Below, one piece after another: positions 1 to 11,897 of a DNA stretch of 64,000 nucleotides. Under the pieces are notes generated by a model. The model was not told the DNA's origin and searched no databases. It worked only from the letters and a program-made list of their open reading frames with translations. Position 1 is the first letter of the stretch, and each line of letters starts with the position of its first letter. This DNA is from Pseudoscleropodium purum (taxonomy: Eukaryota; Streptophyta; Bryopsida; Hypnales; Brachytheciaceae), in NCBI GenBank assembly GCA_963969395.1, contig OZ017802.1:1490501-1554500 (forward strand). Direction: 5' to 3'. The translations under genes and the position numbers were made by a program.

Positions 1-612
1 TCTTCCCAATTTACTTACTTAATTGTAGAAAAAGCCATTCTTAAAATTTGGGTATGTGGGACCAAGTTGTACTGATGTAGTTTGGTGCCACACACCCAAA
101 GAGGCATGAAACTAGTGTCCATATGGTAGTGCTTGAGACCTCTTTTTTTTTACTAATATTGATTTTTAGATGATAGTAATGCAAAGTATATAATTATTTC
201 ACATAGTGCATTTAAGTTTTGATTTTTGTATGCTAGTTCTCAAACCAAACAACTCCACCATTCTAAAAGATGAAAGCTTATTTCCACATTCCTTAATTTT
301 CATTAACCCTCAAAGAATGCTGAGCTTGAAAATATATGATATATGACTTTCAAAATTATTGTAGAAATAAAGAATATACAATAAATTCTTTAATGTATAA
401 AGAATTGGTCCATAAAGTGAATCATTATTGGATAACTATACCTTGGTGATAGGTATTGCCCTTTCTTGGTTTAATCTTAAATGAGTCATACCGAAGTATA
501 CTACCCACTAAGAAGGGAAAAAAACACTTTTCAATGCTTTGTTCTTGATCTTTCAAAGACTGAATTTTAACTCTATATTATAAAAGGGAAAGCCACCCAA
601 TGGATCTAGTTA
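1..612. other. AT-rich intergenic, nothing recognised
   Basis: Low-GC sequence with frequent stops in all frames. I see no gene, RNA or clear repeat pair here before the first MITE. Confidence 0.5.
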
Positions 613-986
613 GAGCATTTCCAGTGGTGCATGGAAAAAATGAGCTCATCAAAGTTCACGTGGCATATGGCAATTGTCACTGGGGATCTAGAAACTAGGT
701 GTGACAATTAAGATGCACAATATACTTTAACGAGGAGGGGAATCTGGAGTTCTCTCATTTGCATGGGCCATTGAATAACAAAAAATTGTCTACTATGGAG
801 CTCTTTCCATTAGTACCATGCCAGAAATCAAACATAAGAGACTTGAAAAGATGGAATGTAGAGACGATAATTTGAAGTGGCTTGTGTTGAAAAATGATAA
901 AGGTTGCTATTAGTGGGACACTTACAACTCTTTGGACACACCAAACCATTTCCTAGGGTAGTACAATGCGCCTAGTGGAGATGCTC
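613..986. mobile_element. MITE, PIF/Harbinger (Tourist-like), family A
   Basis: A 374-bp element with imperfect terminal inverted repeats. The left end reads GAGCATTTCCAGTGGTGCAT; the reverse complement of the right end reads GAGCATCTCCACTAGGCGCAT. It is flanked by TTA on the left (610-612) and TTA on the right (987-989), as expected for a PIF/Harbinger 3-bp duplication. There is no coding capacity. The right-hand TTA is also the left-hand TTA of the next element, so the two lie back to back. Similar AGAGCATC termini occur alone near 30460 and 63130. Confidence 0.7.
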
Positions 987-989
987 TTA

Positions 990-1364
990 AAAGAGGCAAC
1001 CCACTCCTAACCAATGCCCCATTCTAGCAATGTAGGTTATTTTCTTTTTGTGCAAAAGAGATGAGAAATAATACAATATGGCATGGTTCCCTATGCAGTT
1101 GTGGCACATTATGATTGACTAACAAGACTTTCAATATTGCAACCAACCCTTGGTTGGAAAGAAGAAGGTATGTATCACAATTATGGGAGAAAGCCCATCT
1201 TTAGCTAAAAAATTCATAGTAATTTTATGTTGGAGAAAAAAAATTTAGAAAATTGTGCAAACCTCCTACTACCTATTTCTACACATGAGAAAATTTACCC
1301 TCTGAAGAAACCCGCCCTATAGTAACTAAAAACTTTTTAAGTAGTTAGGAATGGGTTGCCTCCC
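990..1364. mobile_element. MITE, PIF/Harbinger-like, family B, copy 1
   Basis: About 375 bp. The right terminus is GGGTTGCCTCCC followed by TTA (1365-1367). The left terminus is a degenerate AAAGAGGCAACCC preceded by TTA (987-989). It is related along its length to 52251-52970, which carries the better terminus GGGAGGCAACCC. This copy lacks the CACTA insertion seen in the other copy, giving an empty site near 1094-1097, and has a shorter middle. It is non-coding. Confidence 0.65.
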
Positions 1365-1613
1365 TTAAACCATACATCTCACAAAGACAAGAACTGACTC
1401 TTCTAGGTTGAATCTTTTATTGATGATAAACACCCCTCCTCCTGCACTCTGGGCAGGTTTGTCATTATTAAAGTAGTCAATATGTTCGATCAATTATGCT
1501 CATTTTTTAGCCATTTTCTAGGGTAGAATCAGTAGCTAATGAAGACTGCCAGTTTTGCCAGCCATAATCAGTCAAGTCTACCGATTCTCAAGGGCAAATC
1601 GAGTTGTCCTTAA

Positions 1614-2152
1614 CCCTGAAGCGCTCCGATGTCCATTTTTTGGACAATGAACAGATTGAAGTTCTTGTTTCTGTCTCATTTCTACTTGGATGAAAGTCAT
1701 TCTAATTTTGGGTAATATTCTATTAAGTTCTTGTCTTATCTAATGGTTGGATTTGGTGTTTCTGAAATTACAAATGCGGAAAGTATGTCAAGTGGTCAAA
1801 TTGCATTGACTCTAGTTCAAAACCAGATTAGCAAAAATGAGGTCCCAAATGTAATGAACACAAATATTTCAAAAAATCACCATATTAAGATAACCTCATT
1901 TCAAATCTGTTCCAACAATTTTTACTCAAAAAATGATAATAGTTTGCTTGTCATTGAATCTAGAAGGAATTTTGAAATTCCCCTTTCAAAATTTATAGAA
2001 AAATATCGGTGATAACACTAGTGAATCTAATCGTATGGATAGAATCTACAACTTTCATCTATACATCAATTCCAAAATATTCTTCCAAATAACACTTTAT
2101 AACAATTTTTTCCGAATTGTCAAATTTGGAAATGGATCCAAACGTTTAGGGG
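1614..2152. repeat. TTAA-flanked terminal-inverted-repeat element, subfamily A, copy 1
   Basis: The unit starts TTAA-CCCTGAAGCG (TTAA at 1610-1613) and ends TTTAGGGG-TTAA (TTAA at 2153-2156), length 539 bp. It aligns over its length with 34211-34777, and both right ends carry TTTAGGGGTTAA. A subterminal palindrome of the form GTCC-ATTTTTT-GGAC lies near 1632-1646. The apparent 93-aa reading frame inside is shared with the other copy only through DNA similarity and resembles no known protein. The TTAA duplication suggests a piggyBac- or Kolobok-like mechanism; that is inference. Confidence 0.6.
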
Positions 2153-2239
2153 TTAAAGCACTTAATACGTTTGATCAATTCTCCTCATTTTTGAATCAGT
2201 TGGGAGGGGCAGAATCATCAATTGAAGAAAATTTCTAAA

Positions 2240-3765
2240 AAAAAAGTGGGGGGGGGGAGAAAGGTGACTACTAAGAACCAAAAAGAAGGAACAACAAGCT
2301 TCAAGGCGGGCTATTCAACCTCAGAGGGGGGAAGCTGAGAGAGAGAGATGCCACTCAGGCTTGTGCCAAGTTCAAGAGCAAAAGACTCCATTTTTACACA
2401 AAGTGTTCAAAAACTCTGAGAAGTAGATTTTTTCTAATTTTGTCAGCCATATTCGGTCAAGTTTGCGGATTTGGTATCCGTATCTGTGCTGGTGTCCGTA
2501 TCGGAATCCAACATACAATACTTTAACACCCGAGCAAGCTGTTGGGGAAGGGAACTCCCGTGCAGCTTCTTCTTCTTCTCTCTCGTACCCAAAGGAAGCC
2601 CCCGGACTGAGGCGGGATCAGTCCTGTGTCGCAAGCCCTGAGTAACTCCATGATGATGTTTTTTTGCTGGTGGGCACACCTTTTGAGAGGACGAGCTTAC
2701 TCCCACTTCGGGTACAGAAACAGGAACAGCAACAGGAACAGAACCTCAGTCCATCATCAAAGCTGCCGGGGAATTGGATGTTTGCACATTTCACAAGTAA
2801 GATAAAGTTAGATCATGAGAATTTCCCAATCTAACTTGATCCCAGGCCCCATGGCCCCGACCCAGGCCATCATGTACTGCAGATGTACATATACCCATGG
2901 GTAGACCAATTATTAAAACAGCAGTATGTGGAGTGACAAAAAGACGGACCGGACTGGGAACCTGCACTCAAATCCGTTCCCCCGCTTTCGAAGGGACGGG
3001 GTTCCCACCAGTACTTGCACTTCCCTCTTGGATCACGCTAACTGACTTGATTCGCGAGCTTTCAGACAGAAGAAGAACTGAAGGCCCAAGAAGACTTGGT
3101 TCCCCACTAGTTGGTTCCCAAGGGCAGGGTAACTTAACTGGTCTGGGGAAACGAAAGTGTTTGGGGAAACAAAGGTCGGTAATTGTCTAGTGTCCTTGAA
3201 TTTTCTTTCATTCAAATCCCCAGAAAACAACAGGAAAAACATGTCCTTGACCTCACTTGGGGGGAATACGGGGGAACTCATTCAATTACAGAGGAACAGG
3301 GTAGCCAGTCCAGGTAGTCTGTGGGCATCCAAGGCATCCAAGGCATCCAAGGCATCCGGGGCATCCAGGGAATTAAATAAGGTCATGTTCAATTTTATTT
3401 CTTTTGTTTACAGTGTAAGTTATTCCAATGGTAGTGCAAGGAATTGGTCTTTGGGCCTGCTCCAGTAAAGCCCAAATTGGGCAAGTGGCAAGCTCACAGT
3501 GATGGTGGGAACACCCACGCCCTGGATCTGTGGATGGGTGAATCTGTAGGGCCGGATGGATGAGGGAACCCACGAGACCGGGTCAGAGGAGGACTGCAGC
3601 CGTCGATGGATGGATGGATGAGTGGATGCAGCAGCAGGGGGGAAAAGGCCAAAAGGGGAAGGAGAGGGAGGGAGGGAGGGGCCATTATATATTCAAGCTT
3701 AGGAAAAATTCTCTTCACTGACCCAGTTTTGGCATATTCAGGCTTATCACATATTGTCATGATCT
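2240..3765. other. GC-rich orphan island, no recognised gene
   Basis: The composition changes sharply from AT-rich to GC-rich at about 2240 and back at about 3700. The block holds GA-rich and G-rich tracts (2240-2265, 2335-2350, 3655-3680), a 9-bp tandem of AAGGCATCC (about 3327-3367) and a GGAT tetranucleotide run (3600-3625). Several 60-100 codon frames exist on both strands, but none shows a familiar domain or a consistent splice pattern. It resembles the leaders of the two real genes in composition and may be a decayed gene end or a non-coding transcript. Confidence 0.4.
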
Positions 3766-4092
3766 TTTTTTAAATTTTGCATGTTTTTCTAGTGAACTTT
3801 GTACAAATAGGTTATATTAGATTCTTCAATTTCATCTAATTGGTTGGAAGAGAAAGTTGGTTGAGAAGTTTTTCAGATTTTACATGTTCAAAGCACTTCT
3901 TCAAAGTATTAATAGTAAAATGTTTTTCCAAAGAGGTTTACATTTTTTTCTCATGTTTGTATTCATCAAACCGTACAGCTTTTCAAAGTGTCTTTGATAT
4001 TTGTTGTCAATAAAATCCATAAATCTTGTAGCCTTGGTGAGTACTAAGCGTTCTAAATATAACCATTAGGTGAATACAAACATACTTCAAAT

Positions 4093-4290
4093 ACATAGAA
4101 ACCTTTGTTTTTCCATCCATCTAAATATTTTGTGATTCTTGTGTTTATTTTCTAATATTTGTACGTTTTTAATTTTCAATTTTAATTTTGCAAATATTCT
4201 ATTCTTCATAGGATATAAGTATATTTCACATCAATAGGTCACCTTTGCAGTTCAAAAATTCACTCTTCTAAATATTATTTGAATATATAA
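4093..4290. repeat. Dispersed repeat family 5, copy 1
   Basis: This stretch resembles 40860-41060 and 50470-50670. Shared landmarks, in order, are TCCATCTAAATATTT or a variant, a GATTTTTGTGTT-like block, TTTGCAAATATTCTAT or a variant, and a tail of Ts and As. The copies are diverged and have no clear ends. Confidence 0.45.
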
Positions 4291-4324
4291 AATTAAAAAA
4301 ATATATTAGATAGTATAGTAGTAG

Positions 4325-4835
4325 ATTGAGTGTTATAGATATGATCTATTAACCAAATCAAGTTCTAAAGTTGATCGTTAAATTGTTATTCTAAATTATA
4401 TTTTATAATATATTTTGTCAATTTTCACTATCTTTGGTCTTTATGGAATTAAATGCCCTAAATCAATTGTTGATTTAAAGATTTGTAAAGATGCAATGCA
4501 AGGGGAAGGTTAAAAGAGTAACTTGTTCTTTTGGTACTCATAAAATATTAAGATTCAAAATTTAATAGATTTAATCCCAAATTGAATTTTTTTTTAAAAG
4601 TCAATGTAATTTTTGGCAATTCTCAGTTTTTTATGAAATAGACGATAATATTTATTTTGGGAAGATTTTTTGGATCAATTACGTGCATCATGAATCTTAG
4701 TCTTCACACAAAAAACAAAACCTAAAAATGCATTATATAGCTATAAAATATAATTTAGAATAACAATTTAACAATCAACTTTAATTGAATGTGATCAATG
4801 GTTATAGCAATGGTCTATATTGCAACCTATACTCT
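4325..4835. repeat. Long inverted repeat (foldback element)
   Basis: The left arm, around 4370-4412, and the right arm, around 4739-4782, are reverse complements over about 43 nt with one or two mismatches; both contain GTTATTCTAAATTATATTTT. Weaker complementarity extends outward to about 4325 and 4835. This looks like a terminal-inverted-repeat element, but I found no convincing target duplication. Confidence 0.55.
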
Positions 4836-5364
4836 CTCTACAATGGATAATGTTAACCCATGCTCTCAATTCAAAAAAAAAATTCAAATATTGTGAGAAC
4901 CAATATCATTTGCATGTTTTTCAAATTTTTTATATTTTCATTTCTGTAAATGTCAATTTCCTTTCATTTTTTGTGTACAATAATCTATAAGGATGTATAC
5001 CAACATGACAAGACACAAAAAGGTTTTATGAATTTAGAAGAAAAAATTGACAAAAAAAAAATAAAGTAATTCCAAATCATAGTCAATAAAACCAAGTTTT
5101 AGACATGGCTAATTTTGAAATTAATTTTCTTTCAAACAACAAATGATTTTTTCTTCAAACTTTCATGGTAATGTGTGGTATGTTGCATACTATAGCTTCC
5201 ATGTATCAAATTTTGAACTTCGTGCATTGATGGTTATGGTAAGTCTTATGGTTGTTCAAATGAAACTATTTCAGATTTGTACTTAGTCTTAGGAGTTGAT
5301 GTACATTGGATGCAAATTCTTCAACATGTATGCCTTTAGTTCTTTTTAGTTTTTATATTACAGT

Positions 5365-5560
5365 AAGGTAAGATGCTCTAAAAATAACGCTAACACAAAG
5401 GTACATTTTGCTTTCTTCAATGTACCAAAAGTGCACATTTTAGGAGGTGATTGTTTTTTGTGACCCTTGTGTCCAACTTCAAAAATTCATAACTAATTCC
5501 ACAAAGGCCCGAAAAATATGAACAACTTGGCTTAGATGCCGATTCCATTTTTCTTCCTAT
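5365..5560 (+). repeat. Dispersed repeat family 7, copy 1
   Basis: Inverted relative to 12440-12615. Both contain ACACAAAGGTACATTTTGCT and, downstream, CTTCAAAAATTCATAA. A partial third copy, sharing AATTCCACAAAGG, lies near 60930-61000. Confidence 0.5.
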
Positions 5561-7844
5561 GAAAATTGTTTGAAGGTGTTTATTGTTGGGGCCTTGTGCA
5601 TTGCATGGTACAGATGAAAAGCAAAACTAAGCCAAAACTATACACTCAATTTAGTGAATTAGGTTATAAAAAATGGACAATATTTAGGGAATTGAACTAT
5701 TTTGATGGCCAAAGATCCAAAAGAAAAGGTTGAATATTTGAACTTGATTTAAAAATAGTACATAGATTTGAAAAATATAAAAATTATAACTTAAAGACCT
5801 TAAAAATTCTCACCTTGTAAATCCATCTAATATCTAAAATTATTATGCACAATGTATGTTAAAGGAATACTCTTTGAATATGTTTTATATTTTATATTTA
5901 TTTATATTTATTTGGAAACAATGACCAATGAATTAAAGAGTAGGGAAAAATTACAAGCCATTAGATGTTTTTTTGGTTGTCTAGAGGGTTGTTTGGGCCT
6001 ATTCTCAACAGTGTTCCCTAGCAATCTTGAAACCGCCGTTGTCAGAATTTTTCTTTTGAAAATGCAAAAAAAAAGTTGAAAAAAATAAATTAATGTTTAA
6101 AAAAAAAAGATTAATATTTTTTTCTTTTCAAATTAATGTTTTTAAAATTTTTTAAAATTATTATTATTTAATTAATGTTTTTTCTTTTTAAATTAATGTT
6201 TGTTTTTTTAAATGACATGACAGTCGCTGTTCCTCATCACATAGATGTTGTAGGACAATGAGAAGAGTTTAGAAACCTAGTTGAATGCATAGGAACTCAT
6301 GGCTCTCTCAAGGGCTGAAATCTCATCCAATGTCTAGTCCAGCTCCGATAGACATTGGACCTGGGAATGTTCCTTGAATATGAAGAACCTCATGTTAAGA
6401 ATATTCAGATTTTGTTGGATATTTTTTCAAGGTATGTTCATAATTTGGTTGCACATGGAGTGCAAAAAAGTACAATCCATCCTAACTTCAATTTCTATAG
6501 GTCATTGTAGAATTTGAAAATTATAACCCTTAAAGTCCCTAGTGTCTCCTAAGGTAGTACTATAAGGTTTAGTTAGGCTCCTACAATTCAAAATTTGGTA
6601 TGAATTTTTAAATTTCTTTTAAGATAGGAAAAAAAATTGACTTTCTAGGTATATAATTTATATTCCAATTGGTGCCCAAGAACAAATATCATGCTTCTCT
6701 AAGCTCATAATTAGTTGAGTTTTGCAACACACAAAAAAAAACTCAAAATAAATTTTTCAATTCTTTCTCTTATAGATTATAATTTTTTTATGAAGAACAT
6801 TAGAAGAGTTTTGGGGGGTCCAAAAGTCTATTTTGGGCCTATTCCTCTGCAGTTGTTCCCCGTAGCAAGGGGAACAATCCACTGTCAAAATTTTCTTTTT
6901 CATAAAAAAATAAATAAATTTAGTATCCAAATGCAAAAAATTAAATTAAATTAAATTTGGTCAATGACGTGGCAGGGTCTTGGCCACGTCAAACCGCTAC
7001 ACCAAACTTATTCCCTACATTCGTAGGCTATAATAACTCGGAGGCATCTGAAGGCCCCAAAAATCTTCTAATGGATATGATTCATTCCAATTGGATTAGT
7101 GATGTGAAAGATATGTAACACCTTCTTGAAAAAATAACGTATTGAATCTATTTTAAAACTCAATTTTCACAATTTTCAAGAAACAAAAGTTACACAACAT
7201 TTAATTTGATTATTAGAATAGTCTAACCAACGGGATAAGTGTATTTTAACTCCATCCTAAAACTATCAATGATTTAGATTTTCCTTCAATTTAATATCCA
7301 ATAAAAATCAAATCAATTTTTTGGGGTTTTTTTCCAAGCTTCCAACTCTATTTTGCAATATAAAATGTTTTAATTACAAAATCTTTTATGCAAAAATTTT
7401 AAGTTAAGAAGATTCAAAGTCATTTAATCTAATATAGCAAGGTGCAATTTTTACTTTATTTTCTCACTTGAAATGCAAATATCTTGCGAATACATTGTCA
7501 AAGTTTCCAAAATTTCTCCCACACATATCTACGCAAGTCTAGTTAAGATATAATATGGTTGTATTAGGAAAAAATAAATAAATTAAATTTTAAACTTTAC
7601 ATTGGAAATAGAAGTCTTGGATGTTTTTTGTTTTGAAAAATTGGCCTTGGAACTTTAGGGATTAAAATCAATGTAAAGTAATGAGACGTGGTAAAGATAC
7701 ACTATATAAAGTATGCAAAAACCCTAAATGAAATTGAAAAAACATCCATAAAATAAAAAATTCTACTTGGACTTGAAAATATGTCAATTTTTCTTTTGAA
7801 ACAATAATAATCAAATGGTGAATGGTACACATCATCTTGACCAA

Positions 7845-8104
7845 AACAAAAGTAGAAGTAATTTTCTAATTTTTTAATTCATACAAATTTAAAATTCAAT
7901 AACTTTCACATCATATACTTGAATGCCACAAAAGAAAGCCCATGCATCCCTCCTTGAACTAGTGTACTATATATCATTGTTACAACGAAACTAAAATTAA
8001 AAGTAATTTTCTAATTTTTTTATTTATAAAAATTTGAAATTCAATATCTTTGACATTGTAGATTTGAAGATCACAAAACAAAGTCTATGCACTCCTCCTT
8101 ACAA
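7845..8104. repeat. Diverged tandem duplication, about 145-bp period
   Basis: AGTAATTTTCTAATTTTTT occurs at about 7857 and again at 8002, and the following 100 bases also match: AATTCAATA, then a TTTGACAT- or TTTCACAT-like block, then CACAAAA, then CCCATGCA or TCTATGCA, then CTCCTT. These are two old tandem copies. Confidence 0.5.
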
Positions 8105-9014
8105 AGAGCTTTCTAATGGTACTAAGAACACAACCATAGGATGTACAATTGAGAAGATCTCACAATAACAAACAAAACGACTTCATTTAATGCCTAAATG
8201 ACCAAGGCACCAAATTCTGGTGTTGACAATACTTTGAAGTTAAATAAAACCTAACCAAGTTGCTATTTTTAGTAGTTTATATTTTTTTAATTTTAAGAGT
8301 CTAGTTGTAGCATAAAAAATTTGATTTTGAAAATCATGGATTATGATTTTTCTATTAAAGATTTTGTATAAGGGTGTCCATTGCAATCTGAACTTCTATA
8401 GTGTTGAGAGCTCTTGGAAATGAGCCTCAAATACACTAGATCTCGGGGAAAAAAATTCTAAAATAAAATTTGAGAAGATACACATTGCTTGTGGTTATGC
8501 ATATTGTGTCCTTTAACTTCATGTTTTTTTTGTGATCAATTTTTTAGATTTGATATGTGAAAAGAGGATTGAAAGACTTCAAATTACTTTCACAATTTTA
8601 ATACTCTCATGATCAAACATTATAATCTTTCAATCCGTATGTAATGTTGCTGTGGTTTCTTTTCCTAAATGATCTCTAACATACCTAGTTTGAATTTGTG
8701 AAGTTATAATTAAAAAGAAAATTGATACAACTTATCAAAATGCTGATTTTTTTGGTTCAATTTAGAGCAAATTTTTAGAAGCTCAAAAAAGGCCTTAGAG
8801 GTTAAGGTATAAAACTTTGGTTTAATTTTAAGTTTCTAACAATTAATAAATTTTTGTTTAGATGTAGAGTAACTTAATTCCATATGTGTGGGCATTATTG
8901 ATACAATAAAGGACAAGGGCTTGAGGTGGAAGTAACCGGGTTTTTTTCCTTTTTTAAATCCAAAAGCTTGAAACCCTTTTTGGCCATGAACATGATGGAA
9001 TTGAATGTACGTAA

Positions 9015-9347
9015 GGGGGGCTTCACACATTGGCCAACCAAGTCAAGAGGTTATGGGAGTTCATGGCCAAACTTTGAGTGAAAATCCAAAGAAATGAGCA
9101 ATAAATGGTAAATTCGACGGACTCTCAACTAGAGTTTGGGTTGCCACAAAGTGATGACCCAAACTTTGGTTGAGAGTTTGTTGCAAGGCCATCACCTTGG
9201 GTTGTCATGTAGGCAATTTGGAGGGGGACGAACTTTGGATTGTGCCGCCTTGTGTGAAGAATCAAGAAGCCAAAGTCATAATTTTTTGAAATCTGATTGG
9301 TAGAGGCCGATGGACTCTCGACCTTCGGCCCATGTGTGAAGTGGCCC
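9015..9347. mobile_element. MITE, PIF/Harbinger (Tourist-like), family C, copy 1
   Basis: A 333-bp element starting GGGGGGCTTCACACATTGGC and ending GGCCCATGTGTGAAGTGGCCC. It is flanked by TAA on both sides (9012-9014, 9348-9350). The ends are imperfect inverted repeats of each other. A second copy lies at 33826-34168. An internal hairpin pairs GTTTGGGTTGCCAC with a downstream GTGATGACCCAAAC. Confidence 0.8.
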
Positions 9348-9350
9348 TAA

Positions 9351-10969
9351 GTACTACAAACTCCTGGTCTTGGAGCCAAAGCCAGTCACAGACACAGATT
9401 TAGATTCCCTGGGGCTTGAAGGGAAGGTGCAAATTACAATGGTGCAGATGCACTTCGTCATTGCCGAACACTATTAATAAAACCAAAAATAAATGTATGG
9501 CAAGTGGGGAAAGTAATGTCATACATAAGGTAAGAAGCTCAATTTTCTGATGCCAATTCTGGTCATGGGTTAGCATAAGTACACCATTAATTTATGGGCT
9601 AATTAATTAAATACATTGGTGCTCATTTGTAATATTTTTCCTTAGGAAAGTCTAAAGTACAGGCCACTTTTTCAGAAACTGGCATGAGGGAAAATGGTCC
9701 TTGTCCTTCCCTATCCTCACTTGGCTCTCACTTGCCCTGTCTGCCCATATTTTTACATAATAACATAATATACTTTATGGTAGATGAGGTGAAACCAGGA
9801 GCTCCAACGCAAGTTAAGTACGTTTAAGTAAACTGAATATTAGTTTTTAGCAGTTACTTCCATAGCCAGAGTGCATGTGAAGTCTCTTGAGCTTCAAGTC
9901 CTCGCAGCTGAGCCGGAACCCTTCCCAATGTAAGAGACTTTATGGTATTCGATTAAGACAGTGCCCAAACGCATGTCCAAGATTCTGCTAATTAAGCCAC
10001 CGTAATCTACACTGGTTATTTCATGGAATCATGTGAATATGGAAGTGTACTACATACTGTAACTCTGCTGGATTTGTGACACCAAGAGTACTCACCTTTC
10101 GAAAAGTTTAAATTGGGTGTGAAAATAAATAAATAAATAAATAAAATTTCAAATTGTCTGCAATGAAACTCTGTTTCATTTCTGAAAATTAAAAAAAATT
10201 GTTGCACAGGACTTGCTCTCCTGTTTTGTTGTACCTTTCCCATTATCCATGTGCTTCAAGAAAAAATAAATTAAATCCATTTCATTTGCTTCAGAAAAAA
10301 GAAAAAAAGAGTTTAAATCTGTTGCATAGATTAGCTAATTCTTGGTATGTGTAACAATTATGGTTGGCAATTTGAAGTAAAAAGGTCACATGTCATAGCA
10401 TAAAAATATAGTGAAGTCTATGTACTCTACTTCTAAAAAGCTTTCAAATAGTAGGCCCAAGACACCTCAAGTAGGGGCTTTCTTCTCAATAGCCAAAAGT
10501 GGATGTGGGGGCAAGTGTTGTTACAAAAAGTGTTCAAAATTGTTACTTTCTAGTGCATTGAGCACATAAAAAAGAATAAAAAAGTTTCAAACTTTTGTAA
10601 ATTTTTACTACACTATTATAGGAACTTATAAAAAAATTTATTAGACCATTTGACCATGTAGATTGTAAGATTATAACATTTGAAGTTAAAAAAAAAGACA
10701 ACTTGGGGCTTGATATAGTTTAACTTCACTTTATGAAAAAGGACATATTATTCAATTTTAGGAACTCAACCATTAGATAGGTAGTTATGTTATTTTACGT
10801 GCATGCCAATTTTTAAAGATAATGGAGGTGTTTAACATACCCAACAAAATCCAGCATAGAAAAAATGTAAAACAAGAAGAATTGTAGGGACAAGATTTTA
10901 ATTTTTTTGAGAAATCACTTTTTGAAATAATCAAAATCTCAATAGTGAACACAAAACTCTATTCAAATC
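9351..10969. other. AT-rich intergenic, nothing recognised
   Basis: Mostly low-complexity AT sequence with one slightly GC-richer patch (9360-9430, 9840-9930). A short AAAT microsatellite is at 10123-10145. There is no recognisable gene or RNA. Confidence 0.45.
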
Positions 10970-10973
10970 TTAA

Positions 10974-11893
10974 CCCCTAAAGTTCCATAACTATATTTTA
11001 ATTGGAAATGCTCAAAAACTGCCATTTTTAGTACAAGTAGCAAATAGAATTTTTTTTTGGACATATGTAATCATAGGATCTCGTAGTATGTAGTATCAAA
11101 AACATGTGGTAAAAATTTCAAACATTTCCATCATGTGGATTGCAAGATATAAGCATTCAAATTCACCTAAATCATTTTTTAGTCCCAATAAAAAACATGG
11201 TAGCTGCACTTCACAAGCTCACTTTTCTATGAAAAAATCTCGGAAATAGTGGTGCTTCTTTGGATTCTTTTTCCTAGACAAGTTTTTCACATGCTTGAAA
11301 AATTTCAAATCATTTGGAATACTACAACATATAGGAAAAAAAATAGTAAATAGGTAGTAGTAGACAATGATTCAAAATACTAAATTATTAAGAATTTAAA
11401 TATGGAATTGAAAATGTCAATCACAATGGTTGAAATGCTGTAATAAAAAATTTACATCCTAGGATTTTTTTTTTTTTCAAAGATATGGAAAATTGGGTAA
11501 GATAAAGGATTTCAAAGTTTATTTTAGAATAGGGAATCCATATTTGCTCGCAAACAAAAAAATCCTTATAACTTTTGACTTGTTGATCAAAATGGAATGA
11601 TTCAAAGCTTTCTTTGTATATACAACTTTAGAAAATCAATTTCAAATTTCGGTTTTTGAAAAAAGTGATTTTTTCTAATCTGCCCAAACTGCCCAGTTAT
11701 GAAAAAAAAGTAACATATTAGGTTATAACTTTTGACTCCTATTTCCAAATGTCATGAAATGTGTTGCATATAAAAGATATTCTTTGTCCACACCTTCTAT
11801 TAAAATTTTAGCTTGAAATATGCAAATTTCTGGTTACAATGACCTGCCCAAAAAATCTATACAACCAAAAAACACAAGCTAGTTTTTTAGGGG
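10974..11893 (+). repeat. TTAA-flanked element, subfamily B, copy 1
   Basis: Starts TTAA-CCCCTAAAGTTCC (TTAA at 10970-10973) and ends TTTAGGGG followed by GTAA (11894-11897), about 920 bp. It aligns along its length with 28119-29053 and 36868-37794 in the same orientation. Shared blocks include AACTGCCATTTTTAGTACAAG, CTTCACAAGCTCACTTTTCT and ACTAAATTATTAAGAATTTAA or variants. It is non-coding. Confidence 0.6.
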
Positions 11894-11897
11894 GTAA

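Larger units (their letters stand above)
3766..9011. other. AT-rich repeat-derived intergenic
   Basis: No gene is recognisable. Apart from the repeats listed separately (4093-4290, 4325-4835, 5365-5560, 7845-8104), I see only low-complexity AT tracts and isolated short frames. Confidence 0.5.

Noticed and set aside
1731..2012. 93-codon frame resembling the frame at 34303-34623
   Set aside because: The similarity is explained by the two loci being copies of the same non-coding TTAA-flanked repeat.
2146..2156. TTTAGGG words that look like plant telomere repeats
   Set aside because: They are single units, always next to TTAA at repeat ends, not tandem telomeric arrays.
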